Source: Cocos nucifera
Lineage: Eukaryota > Streptophyta > Magnoliopsida > Arecales > Arecaceae
Length of the DNA stretch: 64,000 nucleotides
NCBI GenBank assembly: GCA_006176705.1
Contig: QRFJ01001936.1
Coordinates: forward strand, 62,001 to 126,000
Direction: 5' to 3'
Every line of letters begins with the position of its first letter. Within the stretch, counting starts at the first letter, position 1. Positions 37,979-48,729 of this stretch are shown here, piece after piece. Under the pieces are notes generated by a model. It was given only the letters and a program-made list of their open reading frames with translations, was not told the DNA's origin and did no database searches. A program made the position numbers and the translations under genes.

Positions 37979-38700
37979 GTCCCAGGAGTAGGAGGGGAAC
38001 CTTATCCCAACAATAACAAAGACCCCTATTATCTAAAACAGGAGGAGGGAAGAGGTCCTTCCAACGATCCTTTTGTGTCCCTATCATTCTGTTAGAAATA
38101 GGAGGAGAATCTCATCCTAACAAGAGTAAAAACAAAGACCCCCGTTATTTAAGATGGGAGAAGGGGAGAGGTCCTTCGAACAGCCCTTTTGTATCCCTAT
38201 CGTCCTATTAGGAATAGAAGAAGAACCTCATCCTAACAAGAGCAAAAATGAAGACCTCCATTATCTAAGATGGAAGGAGGGAAGAGGTCCTTCCAATGAT
38301 CCTTTTGTGCCTCTATCGTCCTGTTAGGAATAGGAGAAGAACCTCATCCTAACAAGAGCAAAAATGAAGATCCCCATTGTCTAAGATGGGAGGAGGAGAG
38401 AGGTCCTTCCAATGGCCTCTTTGTGCTCCTATCGTCCTGTTAGGAATAGGAGGAGAACCTCATCCTAATAAGAGCAAAAAACAAAGACCCCGTTATCTAA
38501 GATGGGAGGAGGAGAGTGGTCCTTCCAATGGATCTTTTATGCTCCTATCATTCTATTAGGAACAGGAGCAGAACCTCATCTTAACAAGAGCAAAAATGAA
38601 GACCCTCATTATCTGAGATGGGAGAAGGGGAGAAGCCCTTTCCAATGGCCCTTCCATGCCCTTATAGAGCAAAAACTAATCATGTCAGGAATGGAAGAAG
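37979..38700 (+). repeat. Tandem ~115-bp repeats in the 3' region of element G
   Basis: About six units recur with the anchor AGGAATAGGAGGAGAACCTC at about 38091, 38208, 38322, 38438 and 38554, with a more diverged unit at 37979. The same unit occurs in F (minus strand, about 47900-48640) and in E (55320-55570). Frames through it (38377-38792) are repetitive and not proteins. Confidence 0.85.
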
Positions 38701-38944
38701 AACCTCATTCTAACACAAGAGGAGAACCTCGTTCAGACATGAGAGGAGACCTCCGACTAAGCATCCTCAATGACCATATCATCAAAAGATGAAATAATGA
38801 AAAATGGAGAAGTCAATGAACATCAAATTGACATGAGATTAAAAGATAACTGAAGAAATCATAGTTTTATGAAAAAGTAAACTATGCTACAAAAAAAAGG
38901 CCCAGAAGACCATGTACAAAAAAAAAAGAAAGATGAACAAGGTC

Positions 38945-39850
38945 CTAAGATGGATTAGATTCCTTTGATTTTGGGCTGCCACCCCCAGCCAGCACCAGAG
39001 CCTGCTTCAAGCTGATAACCTCTTCCTTGAGTTCTCTTCTCTTCAGTAGGTTCTCTACGAACAACCTATCAGCCCATTAGAAATTGTCCTCGGACTCTCA
39101 CAGCTATTTCTTCAGGATCGCTGATTCGGCCTCTGCATCCTTGATAGCTTGTTGCTTGTAAGTTAGCTGAACATTTAACTCACGAAGCTCGACCTTGTCC
39201 TTTTCATGTGCAGTAAACAAATTCTCCAAATTACCTCTCAAAAAAAAATCTCCTGAGAATCCATACTCGAGCCAGCTTGAACTCTATCTGACAGTCGCTG
39301 ACGAAGATGGGCGATCTCGTCATTGACTTTCCAGAGTTTACATTGAACTTTGGCGACTTGACTATATCAATTCTGTCTATAATCATTGTGTGAGTCTTCA
39401 GCTTCTTGTAGCTGGTTCTGTAGTTTGGAGAATCTTTTCAACCAATGCTAGCCATACTCGGTTGACTGGTGGATCAAGCCAAATTTTTCTCGAGGACTTG
39501 AATCCTTTCTTGCACAGCCCTCAACTCGACTTCTAGGGAGGTGGCCTTGGCGGTCGAAGCCCAAGCTTTCTCACTACTGAGCCTTTGCGCTCGTTCTAAT
39601 TCTTCGATCATGTGCCGCTTTCTATCAATGAAACTCATGCGTTTCTTCTTATGCACTTGACAAAGATGGGTGATCTCAATTGTCACCTCAGAGCAATCCT
39701 TCCTTGACTTCTGAAGCTTGTCTTCTATCTTCCTTAATTTCTTCTTTAAATAATGAACCTCTTTTTTTAATCTTTTAATCAATGATTTCAAAGGAATGCC
39801 CTGAGGTAGAGGATCGGCCCTGATTGGAGATGGCGGGTCATGACTCTAAT
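38945..39850 (-). pseudogene. Antisense coiled-coil ORF (aORF2) of element G
   Basis: It runs against the direction of pol. From about 39850 it reads DPPSPIRADPLPQGIPLKS, then a long charged heptad-like segment rich in Lys, Glu and Leu (39474-39791), then after several stops a second charged part (about 39240-38950) ending SPKSKESNPS and TAG at 38945. The F copy (46756-47681) shows the same start (VDPLPQGILLKP) and the same end (SPKSEESDPS). That shared end makes it a real gene remnant. Function unknown; the coiled coil suggests self-association or binding to a partner protein. It could also be the last exon of aORF1. Confidence 0.65.
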
Positions 39851-40596
39851 TTTTGGTAGTGTTCTGAGTAAAAGACAATGCAAGTATGAAGAAAGAACTA
39901 CTTTCATTGTTCAAAATGTTTTATGTACATCAAAAAGAAAAAGAAGAAAAAGTATAACTATTCAAGGCTCTCAACCTCGGGGGGTGCAGCAGCGGGCAAA
40001 GTTGGGGCATTCTCCACAACCTCAAGGTCCAGCATGAGTTCAGGGACCTCTGTAGTAGGTTTGGATGGCCCAAGAGTGGGCTCGACAGGAGGAAGGTCGG
40101 CCATGGCCTTTGACGGTCTCGCCTCTTCGTCAGGAGCTTCCTCTTCTAGGAAGCTGAGATCAAGCTCGGAGAACTTGCGAGCCACCCTGCCTTCATAAAG
40201 CTCGAACTTCTTGATGAAGGCCTATTGGCCGAACTCAACATTTAGTTTTCTTATTTTCGAGGAAGCCTTGAATTCTTCCACTGCTTGGGCCTTCGCATCC
40301 AAGACTTGCTGTAAAATCTGATCTTCAAGCTCGGCAACTCTGGCCTTAGCCTTCTTCCTTCTATCCTCCTCCAAGGCCAAAGTGGCCTTCAACCCCACGG
40401 AGGTGAGTTCCTCCTTCCTAAGAGCCTCTCGAAGACCCCTGACTTTAGCCGCCTTCTCCTTTGTGGAGCGATCGGCCTCGATGGCTTTCTCCTCCCTCAA
40501 GCGGCTAACTTTAGCCTGAAGGTCCTCCTGAACCTTCAGTGCTTCCGCCCCCTAATGGTGCATCCTTTTAATATGGGCGAGTATTTGATGACCCAA

Positions 40597-40675
40597 CTAT
40601 AGCAAACAAATGATGTAAAAAAAGAAGAAGAAGAAAGAAGAGGAGAAGAGAGATGAGAGAAAATAAAGTGATTAC
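40597..40675 (-). other. Intron in antisense ORF 1 of element G
   Basis: The minus strand shows TTAAG|GTAATC at the donor and a T-rich tract ending GCTATAG|TTGGG at the acceptor. It is 79 bases long. Removing it keeps frame (LGTFLK then LGHQIL). Element F has an equivalent junction. Confidence 0.7.
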
Positions 40676-41180
40676 CTTAAGGAAGGTGCCGAGTGAACTC
40701 CAGATAAGCTGAGACTGATCAAGGTCAGCCATGGGGTCCACTACCTCAAGCATGGCAAACTACTCGATCAAAATGCGAATGATCTCTAGGTTGTTGAAGT
40801 GATCTTCTCCCAAATCATCATTGTCATCGTTAGACTCATCGAAATGAGCCTTACGAAACATCTTCACAACAACTAACTTCTTTTTCTTCTTCTTTTGCTC
40901 ATTTCTCCCTCTCTCAGCAGGAGGTTCCAGAGCATGATCCCCAGCAGGAGGACTCGAGGATGTGGGAGGCAGGGAGCCTCCTTCAGCAGCACCAACCTCG
41001 GTAGCCGGGATAACTTCGGTGCCTTTAGCAACTTCGGAGACAACAACGATAACTATGGGGGTCGTGAAGCTTGGAGCACCAATCTTCGTCCTCTTCAAAC
41101 TTCCGCCCAACATCTTTTTTTTTTCCTCTTTTGGGCATAAAGTCCCTTGGTGAGCATTCCAACTGCTTCAGTATCCATCT

Positions 41181-41258
41181 CTACAATAAAGAAAGAATCA
41201 CAATCAACAGCAATGTACATATGAAATCTCATAAGAGTTCAAGAAGTAAAAAGTATAC
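41181..41258 (-). other. Probable intron in antisense ORF 1 of element G
   Basis: The minus strand has GTATAC at the donor and TTTATTGTAG at the acceptor, 78 bases apart. It has plant intron-like T content. The following exon begins AGATGGATACTG. The frame around a poly-A run near 41110 is disturbed. Confidence 0.5.
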
Positions 41259-42015
41259 CGGTAGGGTCGAGAGGGCTCAAACCCATGTTAAATAGGGTCT
41301 GTTCTTTTAGAAGGTTGGGAAGGAGAGGAGCTTGGTATGTCTTGAGTTTATAGGAGGAATTAAGATTGGCCTTATCAAAACTAGGAGCTTAGCGGATAGA
41401 TTTTCTAAAAAAATCCTAGGGGAGAAGCCCTAATATCAGAGTTGGACAGTGCACAAAGAAGAACTTCTCCTTTTAGTTATGAATGAAAGAAGGATCACCT
41501 TTAGTAGCCCCTTCTTACGAACTGAGATGAGATGTACCACCAATCCTTCGCAGAAGGATGGCATTTGAAGGTGTAGAAGTTTATAAAAAGAGAAACAGTC
41601 GGATGAACCTTGGCCAAGTAGCAGAGGGAGAGAAATCCAATCACAAACCTAAAAGAGTTTGGTACTATAGAAGCTAGGAAAATATTCAAAAGCAGAAAAG
41701 CGCAACTATGAAAGATGGAAGCAAAAATCAAAGTCCAGCACGCAGAGCTTCTAAATATAAGCAAAATCGGCCAGACGGAGGGGAACAAGCTTAGTCACCT
41801 GACCTGGGGAGTTCAAGTTCATACTCCTAGGGGATCCCATATTGAATCCTAATCAAGAATAGATCATTTGGGATTAGGGTACAGGGAATGGTATCCGGCA
41901 CAAAGGATAGATGGGACATACTTCTAAGATCGGTCTCTTCTATGAAAATAGAGTCTTGGAAGGTCAGCCCGGACAGACTCCAAGAACTGGCAGAGTGAGA
42001 AGATTTAGAGGACAT

Positions 42016-42262
42016 TCAGATTGAACTAAATCCAGGAAAAAACCCTCAAAAATCAATAAAAATAACATGCAAAACCTCAAAAGAGGAACTAAAAGGACAA
42101 GATGCAAAGGACACTAAAGTAATCAAAGGAAGGATTATGGATCTAACGAAGATTGAATGAGGAGAGCAACAAGACAGATGGCATGATGAAAATCGAGCAG
42201 AAAAATGATTGCAAGTGGAAGAAATAGAGGAAGGAATTGAAGAACTCTCGGGTGGAAGGGAG
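42016..42262 (-). promoter_or_regulatory. Upstream region of the antisense ORF of element G
   Basis: This is non-coding DNA between the start codon at 42015 and the LTR at 42263. On the minus strand it is pyrimidine-rich, like a 5' leader. I see no certain TATA box. The adjacent LTR could supply an antisense promoter. Confidence 0.35.
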
Positions 42263-43455
42263 TGTTGGAAATTCTGTCCCAAAGCCAATCATCAGTCTGT
42301 TGATGATTGAGCTGATTTATGTAATTATATATGAATTATTAATTGAATAAAAGTTATTCTGACTTTGTCATTATAAATATTTCATCTTCTAATAAACTCC
42401 TATCTATTTTGATGAAGTTCTTAGGACTATTTAGAATCGACAAAGAAGGATTTATCATTTAGTCCTGAAATAGGTTCGCGATCAAATGATACGTTGTTAC
42501 TAAGGATGATAATGTTTATCGAGTATAGGTCATTGTGTGCCATATAGGTTGGTTGTCCTCTTAACCAAGGAGTGTGGAGACACTAGTATGGCATGCAGGT
42601 GAGATGTAGGGATACATCTGCATTGAACATGACTGACTCTAGAGCTTTTCTGCTGTCAAGAATTGCTCTGATGGAATATGGGCATAAGTATCCCTCCAAC
42701 CTAAGATCATTATGGTGACTTTCAAGCAACTCATTATGCTTTGGTGCTGGACTATCTGAATTTCTAATTCAGTGATGGAAGATTTTTAGATACAATCAAG
42801 TACTCAAGGAGTCGGTGATTGAGTCAAGATGGGATTAACTACTCCTGGACTTAGGAGCTGTGTTCAATAGTGTTTCAATTTAGCAAAGCCTCGATCTGGG
42901 TAGTCTTTATGAGAGGTCACAGGACTAATTATTTTGAGACACGATTTGAATGAATCTTCCAAGATTGATAGTAAAATCTGGAGTCATCCTATGCATAGAG
43001 GTCAAAGGGATGAATTATGCGATAATCATATTCATGTAGGTTCTGAATATTGCAATTGCACTATTCATTCTATCCAGATATCGGATACCATTGCTAGATA
43101 GTCACTTCGATTAGTTTAGGAAAATAACTCCTATGCTACCTGCTTAGGTTCAAATCTGTGGGGTCACACACACTAGAGGTTCCTACTCGATCTAATGGTT
43201 GATCAAGAGAAGATTGACTAGTGATTTGATCACTAATTAACTCAATTTGATTAAGTGATTATTTTTGGATCGAGACCAACTGAATTGGATTCATTTGGAT
43301 TTGACCCGATTAGGTTATAAGATGATCTAATTATCAAGAAGGTTTAATCTCTGATTTGACCAGGGATTTGGCTTGATTAATTCTGAATTTCATTAGGATT
43401 TAACTGAGCCTAATTAAGCCTAAATAAGTTGGATTTAATCTAATCTAATTAGGCT
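42263..43455 (+). repeat. D1: D-type LTR, interrupted by element F; possible 3' LTR of G
   Basis: It starts TGTTGGAAATTCTGTCCC and parallels 58718 onward (CCAATCATCAGTC, GATTGAGCTG, GGTTGGTTGTCCTCTTAACC). About 1.19 kb is present before the minus-strand F LTR starts at 43456. The purine stretch directly before it suggests it is the 3' LTR of G. The 5-mer AGGCT at 43451-43455 is the likely target duplication of F, whose partner lies outside the window. Confidence 0.75.
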
Positions 43456-45163
43456 TGTTGGTGCAAAATTTGGTTGATGCTGGGTTTGGAGCTAGAGTTG
43501 GAGAGGACGAGGTCGCCGTCGGTGACCTGCAAAATAAGCCTTGTCCAAAATGGGGGGTGGTGGCTCTGGTAAGACCCTCTGATGATCAACTCAGCCCTTT
43601 CAGCCAACAGAAATAGAATACTTAGAGAAATTTAGAGCAGAGTTTCGAGTACAAGATGAGAGCTTAAAGAGAAAATATATCTGAAGGATCTCTTATATAA
43701 GTGAAGTCTGTAACAAACTGAGAGCGATAGTCGTAACCACATGGTAGTAGGCCATTCAGGGCCACGTGGAGTTTGTTATGGAGGGTAGTATCCATTGTTG
43801 TGACATGCCAGTCTGTTAGGATCTAATAGCCGAAGCTTGGATGGGCCAGCTATTCACCGTATCAAGATTAGATGCTAAGGTCCTTCTGGTGATAGAGAGA
43901 AGTTCTTCTAGAAAGAGTTCTTTTGGTCAGCCAGGAGGAGCCCGAAAGGATTCCTACTGCAAGAGTCCTAGATGAGTTCAACTTGAAGGAGAAGTTTGAC
44001 TGGAAGGAGAAATCTGAAAGGAGTTCAACAATAGAAGAAGTCCGTCTAGAGGAGAAGTCTGGAAGGAATTTGACTATAGAAGAAGTTTGAGAGGAATTCG
44101 ACTGTAGAAGAAGTTTATCTAAAAGAGAAGTCTGGAAGGAGTTCGACTATAAAAGAAGTCCATTAAGGTGGAGTTCGACTATAGAAGAAGTCCATCTAGA
44201 GAAGAAGTCTAGGAGGAGTTCGACTGTAGAAGAAGTCCATTTGGAGGAAAAGTCTGAGAGAAATTCGACTGTAGAAGAAGTCCATCTAGAAGAGAAGTAT
44301 GAGAGAAATTCGACTAGAGGAGAAGTCCATCTGGAGGAGAAGTCTGGATGGAGTGGATTGTAGAAGAAGTTTATCTAGAGGAGAAGTCCGGGAGGAATTC
44401 GACTATAGGAGAAGGAGCTTGGTAGAAGGAGCTTGGCCTAGAGAAATCCTGAAGGAGAAATCCCTCTTGGAGGAGTTCGGAAGGCACACGACTGGAGGAA
44501 GTTTGACTGGAAAGAATTGAATCATGTGCAGATGATGAGGTCCTCTGGAATTACTGTAACGAGTTCAACTTGAAGGGAATCATCTTTGGATGACTGGAAG
44601 GAATTCGTCAGATTGGAAAGAATTTGATTGGGAGGGATCCTTTGGCGACCTGAGGGGAATTTGGTCGGAGGTTTCAAGGTGGTTCACAATGATCCACCAT
44701 CCTTAATAAAGAGTAGGAATTCTTCTTAGGAAAGCTCTACCAGCCTATGGTTCTTGTCATGACACCTGATCTGCACTTGGTGAGACCTGGCCTGAATGGG
44801 ATCCAATTAGAAAGGGATTCGTTCGGTTTCGAGATCGGCCAGGCTAAGATGCATAGGGATTGAACTCTTAGTCAACTGCTTAGGCTATCGCTTTCACCAT
44901 TTAAGCCCGACTGAAAGGAGTTTAGCTGGGCTCAGCTACTAACATCGTAGGAATTCGGCCGCTCCCATAATCGATCGTCAGACTCGTCTGGACGAAGGCC
45001 GCCGTGATCCATGGGCCTCGGGGTTTACTCGTGTGGTGTGGTCGAGAAGATCATCTTCCACTTTTTGTTTTTGTGTATTGGTTAAAGGTTGACTGCAATG
45101 GTATTACATTAGGATCCAACATCAGGCTGAACTTCGACAAGAGCGAGTTTAACCCCAACAATA
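43456..45163 (-). repeat. 3' LTR of element F
   Basis: On the minus strand it begins TATTGTTGGGG and ends CACCAACA. Both ends and much of the middle correspond to the LTRs of element E (52303-53364, 57605-58709). It is longer (1.7 kb against 1.1 kb), because of diverged and expanded internal repeats (about 43970-44450, ~43-bp unit with GACTGTAGAAGAAG). Next to it, on the minus strand, AAGAGTAGGAGAAC forms the polypurine tract. Confidence 0.75.
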
Positions 45164-45710
45164 GTTCTCCTACTCTTGAGTTCAAAGTTTGAAGGATGGG
45201 AGTAAAAATGTGACTGTAGAAGTCCTTTTTTGGCTTCCCGTGTCTATCGGATGGGAAGTTTTGACATTTACTGCACTGGTGCCGAAACTTCATAAATACA
45301 AGGTGATCCAAAAAGACATTTTTTGAGACTCCCATCGAAGCCCTGCCTAAGGTACGGTGCTATTAAGGATTCGCCCATTGCCGACCTCCTGTCATGATGA
45401 GTGGGACACGCATCGACTGGATATCGACTAGAAGAGATCTACAATCATAACTACTACAGAGTTCCTCACACTATTTAAGGGCTCATACTCTCTATGGTTT
45501 TTCATTCTGTTTGAATCTCCTTCTTCTTCCTCCGGCTTCCATCTTCTTCCAGCTCGAGAGCTCCGGTTCCTTCCATCATCCTCCCTGGTCTCAGGCACCT
45601 CCTTGTTCGATTTACACCATGCCCATCGCCTCTTCACCCTTCTCAGTCACACTAGGCTAGTTTCATAACCTCTTTTATGGATTGTTGCTATCCCAAAATC
45701 TGCCACAGCC
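45164..45710 (+). promoter_or_regulatory. Region between F 3' LTR and antisense ORF 1
   Basis: This stretch has no clear protein domain. A TATA-like TATTTAAG at about 45472 followed by a CT-rich leader (CTTCTTCTTCCTCC) could form the promoter of the plus-strand antisense gene. The Transposase_28-like part seen in G is not readable here. Confidence 0.35.
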
Positions 45711-46610
45711 ATGTTGAGCTCTATCCTACCTAACGAGGCCACCGTTCCCATGCCTCCCAACTAGGAGGAAACCAACGAAGGGCAGAAGAAGAGGAAGGCT
45801 GTCAGGAAGAAGGTCGGGAGGACGATCAAGAATTCTGATGGTGAGAGCCCTGGCCAGGAGCAGGCCTCCTTGGATGATCAGGAGGTTGTCCAATCTCTGA
45901 TGAGTGGAAGCTTTTTCTCTCATATCATCAAGAAGATGATCTAAAAGGAGGACGTAGAGATGTTTGATGAGTCCTTTGCTACCTACCTTGAGGTATTTGA
46001 TCCTTCCGAACTTGTCAAGATGTTGGAGATATTTTAAAGCTCTAACTTAGTTTTTGTTTTGCAGCTAGGACATTATCTCTTTGCTGACTCAAAGATAGTG
46101 GATCACAGCTAAGCTGAGGCTTCCAAAGTCCTTCAAGAAGCCCAAGTGGAGGTCGAGAGGGCTCGGGTCGAGGCTGACTGCCTGAGAGTAACCTCAAAGG
46201 TTCGGACCATCAAAGTCAAGCATCTCCGTGAGACGCTAAAGTGGGAGGAGGAAGCAGCATCAGGGTTGAAGGCAGCCCTAGCCCTGGCGGAGGAGGAGAA
46301 GAAGAAGGCAAAAGAGGAGGTCAGCATCAAAAAGGAGTGGGCTATTGAAGCCTTCTTGTCTTCTAAGGTTATGGAGGATATCAAGATTGCCTTTGCCCAA
46401 GAAGCTTTCTTAGAAGGGTTTGAGATCTACATGAGGAGGGTCGCGAAGAACTTCTTGAAGGTAGATCTTGACCTTCTAACGGATGAACCCAATGATGAAG
46501 CCAGTGTTTCCAATGCTGGTGTAGAAGTTGCTGCTACCTCTTCCATTGCTGAACTTGCCCTAGAGATCTCTGAACCTACTACAGTAGCACAAAACCTGCT
46601 TAGGAGCTAG
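45711..46610 (+). pseudogene. Antisense ORF 1 (coiled-coil) of element F
   Basis: It is encoded opposite to F pol. It starts MLSSILPNEATVPMPPN, followed by a basic linker (KKRKAVRKKVGR). An intron at 45993-46064 (donor GAG|GTATTT, acceptor TTTTGCAG) joins MFDESFATYLE in phase to LGHYLFADSKIVDH. Then come a long charged coiled coil (46146-46400, with LKAALALAEEEKKKA) and an acidic tail with SELAL/EISEP-like sequence. The order and the intron position match element G (LKATLALEEDRRKKA there). Stops occur in the linker, near 45940 and near 46110. The N-terminal Transposase_28-like part is missing. Function unknown. Confidence 0.65.
45993..46064 (+). other. Intron in antisense ORF 1 of element F
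   Basis: It has GT..AG ends, is 72 bases long, T-rich before TTTTGCAG, and phase 0. It sits at the same protein position as 40597-40675 in element G. Confidence 0.65.
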
Positions 46611-46755
46611 AGGCAGTAGGAATGCTCAGACTTCATCCATCGTAGTGCTGCCCGAGGTCGAAAACTCTCAATAGTTATACTTTTTATTTTCTTTCTTGAT
46701 GTACTCAAAATATTTTGAGTAATGAAAACATATTTCTCCTCTTTACACTCGTTCT

Positions 46756-47681
46756 ATGGTGTATGTCATTCAGAATCCCTCTATCAATCAAAGTCGTGAC
46801 TCGTCGTCTCTGATTGATGTCGACCCCTTACCCCAAGGCATTTTGCTGAAGCCGAAAATTAGAAACTTAACGAAGGAAGTCCACCATCTGAAGAAAAAAT
46901 TGAAGAAGGCAGAGGACAACCTTCAGAGGTCTCGAAAGAATACTTCAGAGGCGATAATAGAGGTCACTCGCTTTCACAAGTTATACATGAAATTAATCAT
47001 CAAGAAAAGAAACTTTGAGAGGGAGCTTGCGAAGCTCAAAAAGAGTAACAGTGTCAAGGCTTGGGCATTAACCGCAAAGGTCAGCTCCCTCGAGACCGAA
47101 CTCAACATTGAGAAAAAAAAGGTCAAATTATTAGAGGGGAGTTCATCCTGGTCCTCCGATAAGATGTGGTGGGACTGGGATTGGTCAAAAAAATTCTCAA
47201 AGCTTCAGAGACAACTTCACGATGCTAAAGCTCAGCATAATAGTCGTAGAATCGGTTGGACAGAAAAGGTGACTAGGGTCGAGCACCAACTCAAATCAGC
47301 TAAGAGGAGGTGGCTCGCCTTCAGAAATTGCTAGTTGGTAGTCAGCAAGCTGATATTTCTAAGGAGTCGATGCAGCTTGCCTTTTATACAAAGTCCTTTG
47401 GTGATCTTTTCCTATGGTATAAGAGGCAGAAGGCCAAAGTTCAGTAGCTGAAGATACAAATGACCCATGAACGTCAGGCTGTGAAGGATGTAGAGGCCAA
47501 ATCAGCGGTTCTAAGGAAGTAGCTACAGGAGTTTGAAGGCAAATTCTAGTGAGCTGATAGGATGTTCATGGAGAGTTTGCTAAAAAAGAAAGTGCTCGAG
47601 GAGGAGATCTTCAGACTGAAATAGGATTTGGTGATGGCTGGGGCCAATAGCCCAAAGTCTGAGGAGTCCGATCCATCTTAG
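46756..47681 (+). pseudogene. Antisense coiled-coil ORF (aORF2) of element F
   Basis: From ATG 46756 an open frame runs to 47334 (192 codons). It reads SLIDVDPLPQGILLKP, then KEVHHLKKKLKKAEDNLQRS and further Lys/Glu/Leu heptads: a long coiled coil with no membrane segment or catalytic motif. A frameshift and stops follow, and the family C-end SPKSEESDPS precedes TAG at 47679. The G copy is at 38945-39850. An AATAAA signal at 47772 lies about 90 bases past the stop. This is the longest intact antisense frame in the window. Confidence 0.65.
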
Positions 47682-47771
47682 GACCTTATCTATTTTCTAT
47701 TTTTCTTTTTATCTAACAAGTCTTGTAGACCTTCACTCTCTCACCTTTACTTTGTAATGATTTTTACTATC

Positions 47772-47777
47772 AATAAA
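47772..47777 (+). terminator. Possible polyadenylation signal of the antisense genes of F
   Basis: AATAAA lies after the aORF2 stop codon, in a T-rich context. It is a motif-only call. Confidence 0.4.
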
Positions 47778-47899
47778 ATGGTACCTTCTTATGTTGTCTT
47801 TTGTCTTGCATGAGTTTAATGCTTGACGATGGCTTTGTTTTCTTTACTTCATCTTCTATTGATATAGTTATTAGGGATACTGAACTGGAGACCATCTCC

Positions 47900-48640
47900 C
47901 AAATTTGGATGAGGTTGTCTTTTCATTCTTGATGCAGTCATAGGGGGATACGCATAAGGACCATTGACAGGACCTCTTTCCTCATCTTGTCTTAGATGAA
48001 CGAGGTCTTCATTTGGCTCATGTTAGGATGAGGTTCTCCTTCTGTTCCTAATAGGGCCATAGGGGCATGTAAGGGCTGTTTGTAGCACCTCTCCCCTCTT
48101 CCCATCTTAGGTTGATGGGGCCTTTGTTTTGCTCATGCTTGGATGAGATTCTCCTCCTACTCCTAACATGGCTGTAGGGACACGTAAGGACTATTGGTAG
48201 AGCCTCTCTCCTCTTCCTATCTTAGGCCAATAGGGCCTTCATTTTGCTCATACTATGATGAGGTTCTCCTCTTGTTCCTAACATGGCTATAGGGGCACAT
48301 AAGGGGCATTGGTAGGGCCTCTCCTCTCTTTTTGTCATAGGTCAATGGGGCCTTCATTTTGCTCATGTTAGGATGAGGTTCTTCTCCTATTACTAATATG
48401 GATATAGGGGCACGTAAGGGCCATTGGTAGGGCCTCTTCCCTCTTCCCATTTTAGGTCAACGGGGCCTTTATTTTGCTCATGTTAGGATGAGGTTCTCCT
48501 TCTGTTCTTAACATGGCTGTAGGGGCATGTAAGGATCATTGGTAGGGTCTCTCCTCTCTTCCTATCTTAGATCAACGGGGCCTTCATTTGTGTCAGGATG
48601 AGGTTCTCCTCCTATTCCGGACATAGCTATTTTTGTCTAA
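47900..48640 (-). repeat. Tandem ~115-bp repeats in the 3' region of element F
   Basis: The anchor GATGAGGTTCTCCT recurs at about 47909, 48030, 48143, 48259, 48373, 48488 and 48598, giving about seven units. On the minus strand these are the same AGGAGAACCTCATCCTAAC repeats as in G and E. Confidence 0.85.
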
Positions 48641-48729
48641 TGGCGAGGTTCGGAAGATTATTTTCTATCATTACATTTTTGCAAGAAGAACTAATAATGC
48701 TAAAGTAAAGGGATTTTATTGCAATGAAG

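Larger units (their letters stand above)
39958..42015 (-). pseudogene. Antisense ORF 1 (Transposase_28-like plus coiled coil) of element G
   Basis: The ATG is at 42015 (MSSKSSHSAS). The N-terminal part, to about 41500, reads SFVPDTIPCTLIP, then FRFVIGFLSLCYLAKVHPTV and KDWWYISSQF. This resembles Pfam Transposase_28, the 'putative gypsy type transposon' domain. An intron with GT..AG ends fits 41258-41181. A low-complexity linker (PPTSSSPPAG, 40760-41113) follows, then DPMADLDQSQLIWSSLGTFLK. A second GT..AG intron (40675-40597, 79 bases) joins in phase to LGHQILAHIKRMHH, then a coiled coil (40222-40500) and an acidic tail ending at 39958. A few stops break it. The junction position is conserved in F. 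Role unknown; antisense ORFs of this type are known from Tat elements. Confidence 0.7.
35889..42262 (+). mobile_element. Element G: 5'-truncated Tat-type Ty3/gypsy retrotransposon
   Basis: It contains the last part of pol (RNase H, integrase), a tandem-repeat 3' region and antisense genes, in the same relative order as element F but on the opposite strand. Gag, protease and reverse transcriptase are missing. A purine-rich GGGTGGAAGGGAG at 42250-42262 ends it directly before the TGTTGG of a D-type LTR. That makes 42263 a plausible 3' LTR start. The second RNase H plus antisense ORFs are the marks of the Tat lineage. Confidence 0.8.

Noticed and set aside
37979..38792. Open frames in the 115-bp repeats
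   Set aside because: The translations repeat with the DNA unit and change frame between units.
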